In this document: positions 19,052-27,872 of the stretch, in pieces
How the letters are laid out: every line of letters starts with the position of its first letter
Numbering within the stretch: the stretch's first letter is position 1
NCBI RefSeq assembly: GCF_002258215.1
Contig: NZ_NEFY01000003.1
Location: forward strand, 62,001-126,000
Source: Marinobacter vinifirmus
GTDB taxonomy: Bacteria; Pseudomonadota; Gammaproteobacteria; Pseudomonadales; Oleiphilaceae
Reading direction: 5' to 3'
DNA length: 64,000 nucleotides
Program-made: the position numbers and the translations under genes
The notes under the pieces: model-generated
Database searches by the model: none
What the model saw: the letters and a program-made list of their open reading frames with translations, nothing else
Told to the model about the DNA's origin: nothing

Positions 19052-20176
19052 ATGCGCGTGCATGCCAAGCGGGCAGTTGCCCTAGCTGCTGGTCTGTTGT
19101 CACCGGCTGTAGTCATGGCGGACTGGACCATGAATATGGCTCCGGGGGTAACCGGTACCAGCAACCAGATTTTCAGCCTTCACATGACCATTCTCTGGAT
19201 CTGCGTGGCCATCGGTGTGGTGGTGTTCGGGGTCATGTTCTGGTCGATCTTTGCCCATCGTAAATCCCAGGGTGCCAAGCCCGCCAATTTCCACGAAAAC
19301 ACCGTGGTGGAAATCCTCTGGACCATTATTCCCCTGGCCATTCTGGTGGCCATGGCCGTGCCTGCCACGGCAACCCTGGTGGAGATGTACGACACCAGCG
19401 AGTCCGAGGTGGACATCAAGGTTACCGGTTACCAGTGGCGCTGGCGCTATGAGTACATCAACGACGATTTCGGTTATTTCTCCAGCCTGTCCACCCCGAG
19501 GGAGCAGATCGAGAACCGCCAGGCCAAGGGTGAGAACTACCTGCTGGAAGTGGACAACCCGCTGGTGATTCCGGTGGGCAAGAAAGTGCGCTTCCTGCTC
19601 ACCGCCAACGATGTGATTCACTCCTGGTGGGTGCCGGAGTTCGGTGTGAAGAAAGACGCCATCCCCGGCTTTATCAACGAAACCTGGACCCGCGTGGACG
19701 AGCCGGGCATCTATCGCGGCCAGTGCACCGAGCTGTGCGGCAAGGACCACGGCTTTATGCCGGTGGTAGTGGAGGCGGTGCCCGAAGAGGAATACAACGC
19801 CTGGGTAGCCGAACAGCGAGCCGCCGCAGAAACCGAGCGCCAGCTGACCGAGAAAGACTGGACCCTGGATGAGCTGATGGAACGGGGCGAGAAGGCCTAC
19901 GCCAGTGCCTGTGCTTCCTGTCACCAGCCGGATGGTACTGGCATGCCGCCGGCCTTCCCGGCACTGAAGGGCAGCCAGATCGCAACAGAGGACATGGCCG
20001 CGCATATCGATATCGTCGTGAATGGTAAGTCCGGCACAGCGATGCAGGCCTTCGGTGGTCAGCTGAGTGAAGTGGACCTGGCCGCGGTGATTACCTACGA
20101 GCGGAATGCCTGGGGTAACAACACCGGCGAGATGGTCACGCCGAAAGAGATTTTTGATTACAAGAACCAAGAGTAA
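19052..20176 (+). CDS. coxB: cytochrome c oxidase subunit II with fused cytochrome c domain (caa3 type)
   Basis: Accepts electrons from cytochrome c through CuA and a C-terminal heme c. The 374 residues have a signal peptide (cleaved near VMA-DW), two membrane helices (about 40-65 and 85-108), the aromatic electron-entry strip (YQWRWRYEY), the CuA ligands in HSWWVPEF and CTELCGKDHGFMP, and a C-terminal cytochrome c domain with CASCH and a later Met ligand (TAMQAFGG). GGAG lies 8 bases before the ATG. First gene of coxB-coxA-ctaG-coxC. Confidence 0.97.
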   Translation: MRVHAKRAVALAAGLLSPAVVMADWTMNMAPGVTGTSNQIFSLHMTILWICVAIGVVVFGVMFWSIFAHRKSQGAKPANFHENTVVEILWTIIPLAILVAMAVPATATLVEMYDTSESEVDIKVTGYQWRWRYEYINDDFGYFSSLSTPREQIENRQAKGENYLLEVDNPLVIPVGKKVRFLLTANDVIHSWWVPEFGVKKDAIPGFINETWTRVDEPGIYRGQCTELCGKDHGFMPVVVEAVPEEEYNAWVAEQRAAAETERQLTEKDWTLDELMERGEKAYASACASCHQPDGTGMPPAFPALKGSQIATEDMAAHIDIVVNGKSGTAMQAFGGQLSEVDLAAVITYERNAWGNNTGEMVTPKEIFDYKNQE

Positions 20177-20233
20177 TCGACGCCAGATAACAACAATCAC
20201 CAGCCATAAAAAACGGCGGTAACGGGGGTTTTC

Positions 20234-21817
20234 ATGAGTTCGGTTGCAGATACCCACAGCCAGGAACATCACCACGGCCCGGCCAAAGGCATCAGCCGCT
20301 GGCTGCTGACTACTAACCATAAAGACATCGGGTCTATGTACCTGATCTTCAGCTTCGCCATGTTCCTGCTGGGCGGCAGTATGGCGATGGTGATCCGGGC
20401 CGAACTGTTCCAGCCCGGCCTGCAGATTGTGCAGCCGGAGTTCTTCAACCAGATGACCACCATGCATGGCCTGATCATGGTGTTCGGCGCGGTGATGCCG
20501 GCCTTTGTGGGGCTGGCCAACTGGATGCTGCCGCTGATGATCGGCGCGCCGGATATGGCACTGCCACGGATGAATAACTGGAGTTTCTGGCTGCTGCCCT
20601 GTGCCTTCCTGATCCTGGTGTCGACCCTGTTTATGGAAGGTGGCGCGCCCAACTTTGGCTGGACCTTCTACGCCCCGCTATCAACCACCTACGGGCCCCC
20701 GAGTACCACCTTCTTCATCTTTGCCATCCACATTATGGGTGTGTCTTCCATCATGGGTGCCATCAACGTGATTGCCACTATCCTGAACATGCGGGCACCG
20801 GGCATGAAGATGATGAAAATGCCCCTGTTTGTCTGGACCTGGCTGATCACCGCCTTCCTGCTGATTGCCGTGATGCCGGTGCTGGCCGGTGCGGTCACCA
20901 TGATGCTGATGGACATCAACTTCGGCACCAGTTTCTTCGATGCTTCCGGCGGTGGTGACCCGGTACTGTTCCAGCATGTGTTCTGGTTCTTCGGGCACCC
21001 GGAGGTGTACATCATGATCCTGCCGGCGTTCGGGGCTATTTCCCATATCGTACCGGCCTTCTCCCGCAAGCCGCTGTTCGGCTATGCCTCCATGGTGTAT
21101 GCCGTGGGCGCCATTGCCCTGCTCTCCTTCCTGGTATGGGCGCACCACATGTTTACCGTGGGCATACCGCTGGCGGGTCAGCTGTTCTTTATGTATGCCA
21201 CCCTGCTGATTGCCGTGCCCACCGGGGTGAAGGTGTTCAACTGGGTAACCACCATGTTCAGGGGGTCCCTCAGTTTTGAAGCCCCCATGCTGTTTGCCGT
21301 GGCCTTTATCATCCTCTTTACCATCGGTGGCTTCTCCGGGCTGATGCTGGCCATCGCCCCGGCGGACTTCCAGTACCACGACACCTACTTTGTGGTGGCG
21401 CACTTCCACTATGTACTGGTGCCGGGGGCCATCTTCGGTATCTTCGCCTCGGCTTACTTCTGGCTGCCCAAGTGGACCGGCCACATGTACGACGAAACCC
21501 TGGCCAAGACCCACTTCTGGCTGTCGTTTATCGGCATGAACCTGGCCTTCTTCCCTATGCACTTCCTGGGGCTGGCAGGCATGCCCCGGCGGATTCCGGA
21601 CTACGCCCTGCAGTTCTCGGACTTCAACATGGTGTCCAGTATCGGGGCCTTCATGTTCGGTGTGACCCAGCTGCTGTTCCTGTTCATTGTCGTCAAGTGC
21701 GTGCGCGGTGGTGAAAAGGCCGCGGCCAAGCCGTGGGATGGAGCTGAAGGGCTGGAATGGACGGTGCCGTCGCCGGCGCCCTATCACACTTTCTCTACAC
21801 CGCCGGAAGTGAAATAA
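20234..21817 (+). CDS. coxA: cytochrome c oxidase subunit I
   Basis: Catalytic subunit holding heme a and the heme a3-CuB centre, with 12 membrane helices over 527 residues. Visible ligands include the heme a His in TTMHGLIMVFGAVMP, the CuB region HPEVYIMILPAFG with its His-Tyr pair, the His-His CuB pair in WAHHMFTVG, and the heme His pair in YFVVAHFHYVLVPG. Length and motifs fit aa3/caa3 heme-copper oxidases (type A). It starts 57 bases after coxB and is followed by ctaG. Confidence 0.98.
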   Translation: MSSVADTHSQEHHHGPAKGISRWLLTTNHKDIGSMYLIFSFAMFLLGGSMAMVIRAELFQPGLQIVQPEFFNQMTTMHGLIMVFGAVMPAFVGLANWMLPLMIGAPDMALPRMNNWSFWLLPCAFLILVSTLFMEGGAPNFGWTFYAPLSTTYGPPSTTFFIFAIHIMGVSSIMGAINVIATILNMRAPGMKMMKMPLFVWTWLITAFLLIAVMPVLAGAVTMMLMDINFGTSFFDASGGGDPVLFQHVFWFFGHPEVYIMILPAFGAISHIVPAFSRKPLFGYASMVYAVGAIALLSFLVWAHHMFTVGIPLAGQLFFMYATLLIAVPTGVKVFNWVTTMFRGSLSFEAPMLFAVAFIILFTIGGFSGLMLAIAPADFQYHDTYFVVAHFHYVLVPGAIFGIFASAYFWLPKWTGHMYDETLAKTHFWLSFIGMNLAFFPMHFLGLAGMPRRIPDYALQFSDFNMVSSIGAFMFGVTQLLFLFIVVKCVRGGEKAAAKPWDGAEGLEWTVPSPAPYHTFSTPPEVK

Positions 21818-21830
21818 CCGGGAGGTCACC

Positions 21831-22430
21831 ATGGCCGAACAGCAACCACAACAGGGCAAGCGCAGTAACAGCCGGGTGATCGCCTGGTGCATGGCCGGCG
21901 TGGTGGGCATGTTTGCCTTTGGCTTTGCCCTGGTGCCCCTGTACGACGTGTTCTGTGAAATCACCGGCATTAACGGCAAGACCGGCGGGCGCTATGAAAC
22001 CGGGGTGTCGAACCAGGTGGACGAGAACCGCACGGTCACCGTGCAGTTCCTGGCCAGCAACGGCCCGGGTATGAGCTGGGAGTTCCGGCCGGTACAGCGG
22101 AGTGTGAAGGTGCATCCGGGTGAGGCGGTCACGGTGAACTTCTATGCCGCCAACCCCACCGACCATGCCATGGTGGGGCAGGCGGTACCCAGCCTGTCGC
22201 CCTCCGAAGGCACCCTGTATTTTCACAAGACCGAGTGTTTCTGCTTCAACCAGCAGCCCCTGGACGCCGGGGAAAGCGTGGAAATGCCCCTGGTGTTCAT
22301 TGTCGACCCGGAGCTGCCGGAGCACATTACCAAGCTGACCCTGTCTTACACCCTCTACGACCAGGACCCACAGGCAAGGGGGTCCGGTTCGGCCAGGGCA
22401 GGCGCAACAACAACCAACAATAACGGCTAA
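21831..22430 (+). CDS. ctaG: cytochrome c oxidase assembly protein CtaG/Cox11
   Basis: Membrane-anchored copper chaperone delivering copper to CuB of subunit I. The 199 residues have one N-terminal membrane helix (about 17-40, ending FALVPLYDVFCEITG) and a periplasmic immunoglobulin-like domain with the copper-binding pair in KTECFCFNQQPL. Length is typical. It lies 13 bases after coxA, and GGGAGG precedes the ATG. Confidence 0.96.
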   Translation: MAEQQPQQGKRSNSRVIAWCMAGVVGMFAFGFALVPLYDVFCEITGINGKTGGRYETGVSNQVDENRTVTVQFLASNGPGMSWEFRPVQRSVKVHPGEAVTVNFYAANPTDHAMVGQAVPSLSPSEGTLYFHKTECFCFNQQPLDAGESVEMPLVFIVDPELPEHITKLTLSYTLYDQDPQARGSGSARAGATTTNNNG

Positions 22431-22446
22431 GCCATCGGAGACAGCT

Positions 22447-23334
22447 ATGGCGGATCACCAGACCTACTACGTTCCCGAACAGAGCAAATGGCCCATCGTT
22501 GCCACTGTGGGCCTGGGCGTAACCCTGTATGGCGCAGCGTCAATTATGGTGAACGGCAATCAGGGCGAGAGCACCGGCGGCTCCTGGTTCATGTTCTGGA
22601 TTGGCGCGCTGATCATGGCCTACATGCTATTTGGCTGGTTTGGCAGCGTGATCCGCGAAAGTCGGGCCGGCCTGTACAGCGACCAGATGGACCGCTCGTT
22701 CCGCTGGGGCATGAGCTGGTTTATCTTCTCGGAAGTCATGTTCTTTGCCGCCTTCTTCGGGGCGCTGTTCTACGTAAGGGTGTTTGTGGTGCCCTGGATT
22801 GGCGGTGAAGGCGACAAGGGCAGCACCAACATGCTTTGGGAAGGGTTTCAGGCCAGCTGGCCGCTGATCAACAACCCGGACCCCCAGGTTTATCAGGGCC
22901 CGAAAGAAGTGATCGGCCCCTGGGGCCTGCCGCTGATCAACACCATTTTGCTGGTGACCTCATCGTTCACCGTCACCATCGCCCACCACGCCCTGAAAGC
23001 CGGTAACCGGGCCAAGGTAAAGCTGTGGCTGGCCGCCACCATTGCCCTGGCGGTGGTGTTCATGTTTGTGCAGGGCTATGAATACGCGCACGCCTATGGC
23101 GACCTGGACCTGACCCTGCAATCCGGTATCTACGGCAGCACCTTCTTTATGCTCACCGGTTTCCACGGTGCCCACGTAATGCTGGGTACCCTGATGCTGT
23201 TCATCATGCTGGTGCGGATCATCAAGGGGCACTTTACGGAAGACAACCACTTCGGGTTCGAGGCGGCCGCCTGGTACTGGCACTTTGTGGATGTGGTGTG
23301 GCTGGGGCTGTTCGTCTTTGTGTATGTAATCTGA
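22447..23334 (+). CDS. coxC: cytochrome c oxidase subunit III
   Basis: Seven-helix core subunit supporting proton uptake and stability of subunit I. The 295 residues show the family pattern: FRWGMSWFIFSEVMFFAAFF, the GLPLINTILLVTSS segment, YEYAHAYGDLDL, GFHGAHVMLGTLM and the final AAWYWHFVDVVWLGLF. GGAG precedes the ATG. It ends the structural part of the operon; a convergent small gene begins 8 bases on. Confidence 0.97.
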   Translation: MADHQTYYVPEQSKWPIVATVGLGVTLYGAASIMVNGNQGESTGGSWFMFWIGALIMAYMLFGWFGSVIRESRAGLYSDQMDRSFRWGMSWFIFSEVMFFAAFFGALFYVRVFVVPWIGGEGDKGSTNMLWEGFQASWPLINNPDPQVYQGPKEVIGPWGLPLINTILLVTSSFTVTIAHHALKAGNRAKVKLWLAATIALAVVFMFVQGYEYAHAYGDLDLTLQSGIYGSTFFMLTGFHGAHVMLGTLMLFIMLVRIIKGHFTEDNHFGFEAAAWYWHFVDVVWLGLFVFVYVI

Positions 23335-23342
23335 CGGAGCGG

Positions 23343-23546
23343 TTACGGCGTGGGGTTCAGGGTCAGGTTGCCGGACCAGAGAGCTACAAGTATCAGCGCC
23401 AGCAAGAGCACGCTCAGGGCAACCCGGACTGCGAGGGAATTCACCACGCGCCGGGTTTTGCCGCCGTCATGGATCAGGAAAAACAGACCGCTGAACAGGC
23501 TGGCCATAACCGCAACGAGCAACACAACGATGGCAATCTTGAGCAT
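23343..23546 (-). CDS. DUF2909 twin-transmembrane protein
   Basis: A 67-residue protein with two membrane helices (about 3-24 and 38-60) around a basic loop with HDGGKTRR. This matches the DUF2909 or twin-transmembrane family that recurs inside proteobacterial cytochrome oxidase clusters. It is encoded opposite to the cox genes between coxC and SURF1, as in related genomes. Function is not established; a link to oxidase biogenesis is inferred from position. Confidence 0.85.
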   Translation of the reverse strand: MLKIAIVVLLVAVMASLFSGLFFLIHDGGKTRRVVNSLAVRVALSVLLLALILVALWSGNLTLNPTP

Positions 23547-23606
23547 GGGAATTCCCGTTATTTTTAGCTTTCACTCACTATAGCAGAGCATGGGTAGACC
23601 TGTTTG

Positions 23607-24302
23607 ATGGCTCGCCACTGGCAGTTTGACTGGCGATTACTGGTGTTTTCCGGGTTGTTTCTGCCCCTGCTGACCAGTCTTGGCGTGTGGCAACTGAATC
23701 GCGCCGCGGAGAAAACCGCGCTGCTGGAAACCTGGCAGGCAGAGTCGGCCAGCCAGGCCTGGGCAGAACAGTCCGCCGGTGCGCTGAAACCCGGGCAACC
23801 GGTGTCGATCACCGGCTTTTATGGTGAGCAGACCTGGCTGCTGGATAACCGTACCCGGGACGGCATGCCCGGCTACGAAGTGTTGACGCTGTTCCACCCC
23901 CTTGAAGGCCCGCCGGTGGTGGTGAACCGGGGCTGGATACAGGCGCCGCGCACGCGGGAGCAGTTACCGCTGGTAACCACGCCGGAGGATCTGTACACCC
24001 TGAATGGCCGGCTGGCGGATTACCCGGAGCCACCCGTGCTGGCAGCTACGGAGCCGGAATCCGGTTCCTGGCCAAGAAGGGTTCAGGCATTGCCGGCAGA
24101 GCTGGTGGCCGGGGAGGGCGTTGATCCTGCAGCCATGATTGTTGCCCTGGCCGACAGCCAGCAACCCGGCGCCTACCGGGCCGACCGGGTGCCGGATGTG
24201 ATGGGCCCGCAGACCCACTACGGATATGCGGCCCAGTGGTTTGCGCTTGCCGCAGCGCTGACTATATTGACTGTAGTAGCGAGTTATAAAGTAGCGAGTT
24301 AA
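23607..24302 (+). CDS. SURF1 family cytochrome oxidase assembly protein
   Basis: Helps insert heme a into subunit I. The 231 residues have an N-terminal membrane helix within FDWRLLVFSGLFLPLLTSLG, the following GVWQLNRAAEK motif, a periplasmic domain with TWLLDNRTRDGMPGYEVLT and VVVNRGWIQAPRTR, and a C-terminal helix preceded by HYGYAAQWFALA. Two membrane helices around one external domain is the SURF1 layout. ATG at 23607 is preferred to the TTG just before it. Confidence 0.93.
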   Translation: MARHWQFDWRLLVFSGLFLPLLTSLGVWQLNRAAEKTALLETWQAESASQAWAEQSAGALKPGQPVSITGFYGEQTWLLDNRTRDGMPGYEVLTLFHPLEGPPVVVNRGWIQAPRTREQLPLVTTPEDLYTLNGRLADYPEPPVLAATEPESGSWPRRVQALPAELVAGEGVDPAAMIVALADSQQPGAYRADRVPDVMGPQTHYGYAAQWFALAAALTILTVVASYKVAS

Positions 24303-24364
24303 AAAGTGGCGAGTTATAAAAAGAACAGCCAGACCTCGAAAGAATCGAAAGACAGGAGCCGATA

Positions 24365-25006
24365 ATGACAACGACAACGGCTGATAACGTGACTCCCGGT
24401 GTTGAGCCCACCCCCGAACAGACCCGCCGTGGCCGGCGTACCGCACTGTTGCTGTTTGCAGTGGGCTTTGGCCCCATGGTGCTGGCCACTATCATGTTTT
24501 ATACCGGCTGGCTGAACCCCGCCGGCCATTCCAACCAGGGCCAGTTGCTGCAGCCCGTGGTGCCGGTACAGGCACTGAACCTGGAAACCGGAAGTGGCGT
24601 AGCCCTGGCCGACCGGTTTGGGGTAGACCAGCCGGAGGCCAAGTGGCTGATGCTGGTTACCGCTGGCAGCTGCCAGAAGGATTGCGAACAGTTACTGTAC
24701 CTGGCCCGGCAGGTGAACATTGCCTTGGGCAAGAATGCCCCGAGGGTTGGCCGTGCGGCGTACCTTGCTAGCCCCCCGGCCGCACTGGAAGCCCGCTGGA
24801 GCGAGGAATACAGCCTGATGGAGCGGCTTCGGGTTGCTCCCGGAGCAACACCGGCCTGGCCTGCAGGCGTGAACCCCGCCAACGAGCCCCGGATTCTGCT
24901 GGTCGATCCGTTTGGTAACGTGATGATGCATTACGGAACCGAGCACACCGGCAAACAGATGCTCAAAGACCTTAAACACCTGTTGAAGCTGTCCCAGATT
25001 GGCTGA
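24365..25006 (+). CDS. membrane-anchored thioredoxin-fold protein with CxxxC, cox cluster (Sco-like)
   Basis: A 213-residue protein with a basic N-terminus (PEQTRRGRRT), one membrane helix (about 27-49) and a periplasmic domain. The pattern WLMLVTAGSCQKDCEQLLYL places a CxxxC (C103, C107) just after a beta strand, as in Sco copper chaperones and thioredoxins; the end (ILLVDPFGNVMMHYG) resembles the last strand of that fold. The usual Sco DHS histidine is not obvious. Position between SURF1 and heme A synthase implies a role in oxidase assembly; the exact function is inferred. Confidence 0.75.
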   Translation: MTTTTADNVTPGVEPTPEQTRRGRRTALLLFAVGFGPMVLATIMFYTGWLNPAGHSNQGQLLQPVVPVQALNLETGSGVALADRFGVDQPEAKWLMLVTAGSCQKDCEQLLYLARQVNIALGKNAPRVGRAAYLASPPAALEARWSEEYSLMERLRVAPGATPAWPAGVNPANEPRILLVDPFGNVMMHYGTEHTGKQMLKDLKHLLKLSQIG

Positions 25007-25022
25007 TCGGGAGGTCAGGGCC

Positions 25023-26162
25023 GTGAAACCGGAATTGAACCCCGAGCTGTCTTTGCCTGAGGCGAAAAAGCCATCCGTTGCCAAGCCCATGGCCCGCTGG
25101 TCCGCTTTTGCCTGCGGTCTGGCGGTGGTGGTAATCATGCTGGGCGCCTGGACCCGGCTGGTGGACGCCGGGCTTGGTTGCCCGGACTGGCCTGGCTGCT
25201 ATGGCTTTCTGACCGTACCCCAGAGTGAAACCAGCATTGCCATTGCCAATGCCCGCTTCCCGGAAACTCCGGTGGATGTGTCCAAGGGCTGGCCGGAGAT
25301 GATTCACCGCTATGCCGCCGGTACCCTGGGGCTGGTGGTGTTTGGGCTGGCAATTGCCGCCATCCGGCACCGGAGGGAGCAGTTGCCGTTGCGGCTGCTC
25401 CTGTTTATTGCCGGTTTTATCGTGCTGCAGGGCGCTTTCGGTATGTGGACAGTCACCCTGAAGCTCTGGCCCCAGGTGGTGGCCCTGCACCTGCTCGGAG
25501 GCTTCACGACCCTCAGCCTGCTGTTGTTACTGACCCTGCGCCTGCGCAAGCGGGCCCGGGGTGAGCCGCCGGCAGTGGCTACTGCTTCATTGTCCCTTGC
25601 CCGGCTTCGTCCGTGGCTCTATGGCGGCCTGCTACTGGTGGTGCTGCAGATTGCCCTGGGAGCCTGGACGGCGGCCAACTATGCCGCTGTCGCCTGTACC
25701 GACCTGCCCACCTGTCAGGGCCAGTGGTGGCCGGAAGGGATGGATTTCCGCCATGGCTTCGACATTGCCCAGCATGTAGGCCCGAATTATCTGGGCGGCC
25801 AGCTGACAGCCGATGGCCGGGTGGCTATTCACGTCACTCACCGGTTAGGTGCGCTGATAGTGCTGGTGTATCTGGGCCTCCTGCTGCTCAGGCTATGGCA
25901 GCAGCGGGGTGAAAGCCGGCTGGAAAACAGCGTCTTGCTGGTGGCCGGGGCACTGGTGTTACAGATCAGCCTTGGCCTGGCCAACGTCTGGCTGCACATA
26001 CCACTGGCCATTGCGGTCGCCCACAACGCCATGGGGGCGGGCCTGCTGTTGTCCGTTATCCACTTGATCTGGCGGCATCACCAGCTTCCGCAGCCGCAAA
26101 CATCCAGGGCTGCATCAACAGAATCCCATACAACAACCATAAACCGGGAGGTTACGGCATGA
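25023..26162 (+). CDS. ctaA: heme A synthase (CtaA/COX15)
   Basis: Oxidises the C8 methyl of heme O to a formyl group, giving heme A for subunit I. The 379-residue protein has eight membrane helices. Visible markers are GAWTRLVDAGLGCPDWPGCYG, the His region EMIHRYAAGTLGLVVFG, VVALHLLGGF, and the second-half repeat GAWTAANYAAVACTDLPTC with HVTHRLGA. GTG at 25023 is chosen because GGGAGG lies about 8 bases upstream; an earlier in-frame TTG at 24999 overlaps the previous gene. It overlaps ctaB by 4 bases. Confidence 0.94.
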   Translation: MKPELNPELSLPEAKKPSVAKPMARWSAFACGLAVVVIMLGAWTRLVDAGLGCPDWPGCYGFLTVPQSETSIAIANARFPETPVDVSKGWPEMIHRYAAGTLGLVVFGLAIAAIRHRREQLPLRLLLFIAGFIVLQGAFGMWTVTLKLWPQVVALHLLGGFTTLSLLLLLTLRLRKRARGEPPAVATASLSLARLRPWLYGGLLLVVLQIALGAWTAANYAAVACTDLPTCQGQWWPEGMDFRHGFDIAQHVGPNYLGGQLTADGRVAIHVTHRLGALIVLVYLGLLLLRLWQQRGESRLENSVLLVAGALVLQISLGLANVWLHIPLAIAVAHNAMGAGLLLSVIHLIWRHHQLPQPQTSRAASTESHTTTINREVTA

Positions 26163-27079
26163 GCGAGCAAGCAAAGGCGCTGCCGGCCCAGCACAGTGCA
26201 AAGTCAGTATCGGGCCGGATTTCCTGGCGCGACTACCTGGAGCTGACCAAGCCCCGGGTGGTGGCTCTGATGATCCTGACCTCGGTGATCGGTATGTTGC
26301 TGGCGGCGCCGGGGGTGCCGGGCTGGGACATCCTGCTGTTCGGTAACCTGGGCATTGCCTTGCTGGCCGGGGCGGCGGCCGTGGTGAACCACGTAGTGGA
26401 CCAGAAGATCGACACCGTCATGGCCCGCACCCGCAAGCGCCCGGTAGCCACCGGGAGGATTGCTCCCTTCGATGCCATCCTGTTTGCGGTGATGCTGGCG
26501 GCCGCCGGCATGATTGTCCTGATCTGGCAGGTGAACGAACTGACCGCCTGGCTGACCCTGGCATCACTGGTGGGCTATGCCGGCGTATACACCCTGTTTC
26601 TGAAACGGGCCACGCCCCAGAACATCACTATCGGCGGCCTGGCCGGTGCCATGCCACCGCTGCTGGGCTGGACCGCGGTTACCGGACAGGTGGAAGGCCA
26701 TGCGCTGCTGCTGGTGCTGATCATCTTTGCCTGGACCCCGCCCCACTTCTGGGCCCTGGCCATTCACCGCAAGGAAGAATACGCCAAGGCAGGCATTCCC
26801 ATGCTGCCGGTCACCCATGGCAACAAGTACACCGAGCTGCACATCCTGCTGTACACCCTGATGCTGCTGGCGGTGAGCCTGCTACCTTTTGTCACAGGCA
26901 TGTCTGGTGGTATTTACCTGATCGGTGCCCTGGCGCTAGGCTTGAGGTTCTTGCAGTATGCTATCCGCCTGCTGAAGGGGGATGATCGCCGGGTGGCCCT
27001 GAACACCTTCAAGTACTCCATCACCTATCTGATGGCGCTGTTTGGGGTGTTACTGGTGGATCACTTCGTCTTTTTCTGA
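26159..27079 (+). CDS. ctaB: protoheme IX farnesyltransferase (heme O synthase)
   Basis: Adds a farnesyl group to heme B to make heme O, the substrate of CtaA. The 306 residues form a UbiA-type fold with about nine helices: YLELTKPRVVALMILTSVIG, the Asp-rich prenyl-diphosphate motif NHVVDQKIDTVMARTRKRP, and the second motif region WTPPHFWALAIHRKEEYAKA. The ATG overlaps the ctaA stop (ATGA), so both heme A enzymes are coupled. Confidence 0.97.
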   Translation: MSEQAKALPAQHSAKSVSGRISWRDYLELTKPRVVALMILTSVIGMLLAAPGVPGWDILLFGNLGIALLAGAAAVVNHVVDQKIDTVMARTRKRPVATGRIAPFDAILFAVMLAAAGMIVLIWQVNELTAWLTLASLVGYAGVYTLFLKRATPQNITIGGLAGAMPPLLGWTAVTGQVEGHALLLVLIIFAWTPPHFWALAIHRKEEYAKAGIPMLPVTHGNKYTELHILLYTLMLLAVSLLPFVTGMSGGIYLIGALALGLRFLQYAIRLLKGDDRRVALNTFKYSITYLMALFGVLLVDHFVFF

Positions 27080-27115
27080 ACAGAGGCGGTTGCACTAACC
27101 TGAGTTGGAGGCCCC

Positions 27116-27781
27116 ATGGGGCGGTCGTTACGCATTACGCTGTTTGTACTGTTACTGCTTGTTGTACTGATCTTTGGCCTGACCGTCGGCCGGCAGGTGT
27201 TCCTCGGCAGCAGCGAACCCGCGCCGGCACCGGATCTGAGCCAGTACAACACCTACGTGTACGACCAGCCCCGTGAACTTGCCGAGTTCACCCTCACCAA
27301 TGAGCAGGGTGAAACCGTGACCCGGGACAGCCTGAAAGGCCGCTGGACCTTTGTGTTTGTGGGCTACACCAACTGCCCGGACATCTGCCCCGCCGCCATG
27401 GCAAACCTGCGCCGAACCAACAGCCTGCTGCCGGCGGAACTGCCCCGGCCGGATTACCTGCTGGTGACGGCCGACCCGGAACACGACACCCCGGAAAAGC
27501 TCAAAGCCTATACCGGCTTCTTCGGTGAAAACTTCCATGGCCTGACCGGCGACCTGGACATCCTTCGGGAAGTGGCGAAAAGCGTCAGCGCCGTGTTTGT
27601 GCACCGGGAGGTTGATGGTCAGCTGCTGGTGGACCACAGCGGCCACTTCGCCCTGCTGAACCCGCAGGGAAAACTGCAGGCGCTGATCCAGCCTCCCCAC
27701 AAGCCGGAAGAACTGGTACAGGCCTACGAGCGGATCTACCAGTGGGCGAAGGCAAACGACCCCCGGGCTTCGGGAGCCTGA
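27116..27781 (+). CDS. SCO family copper chaperone
   Basis: Delivers copper to, or reduces thiols of, the CuA site of subunit II. The 221 residues have an N-terminal membrane anchor (about 6-24) and a thioredoxin-like periplasmic domain. Copper ligands are present: C87 and C91 in YTNCPDICPAA and the distal His of LLVDHSGHF (H174). It is the last gene of the oxidase cluster, 36 bases after ctaB. Confidence 0.94.
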   Translation: MGRSLRITLFVLLLLVVLIFGLTVGRQVFLGSSEPAPAPDLSQYNTYVYDQPRELAEFTLTNEQGETVTRDSLKGRWTFVFVGYTNCPDICPAAMANLRRTNSLLPAELPRPDYLLVTADPEHDTPEKLKAYTGFFGENFHGLTGDLDILREVAKSVSAVFVHREVDGQLLVDHSGHFALLNPQGKLQALIQPPHKPEELVQAYERIYQWAKANDPRASGA

Positions 27782-27872
27782 GGGGTTGGGCCAAGGTCCC
27801 ACTGACAAAACCCTGCGCCTCCCTTACACTGCCCGGCTCTGATATCCAGCCACCAGAACCCGGGCCGTGCTC

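Noticed and set aside
19100..20467. 455-codon minus-strand frame over coxB and the start of coxA
   Set aside because: Shadow of strongly biased coding DNA; the His/Gly-rich translation matches no family.
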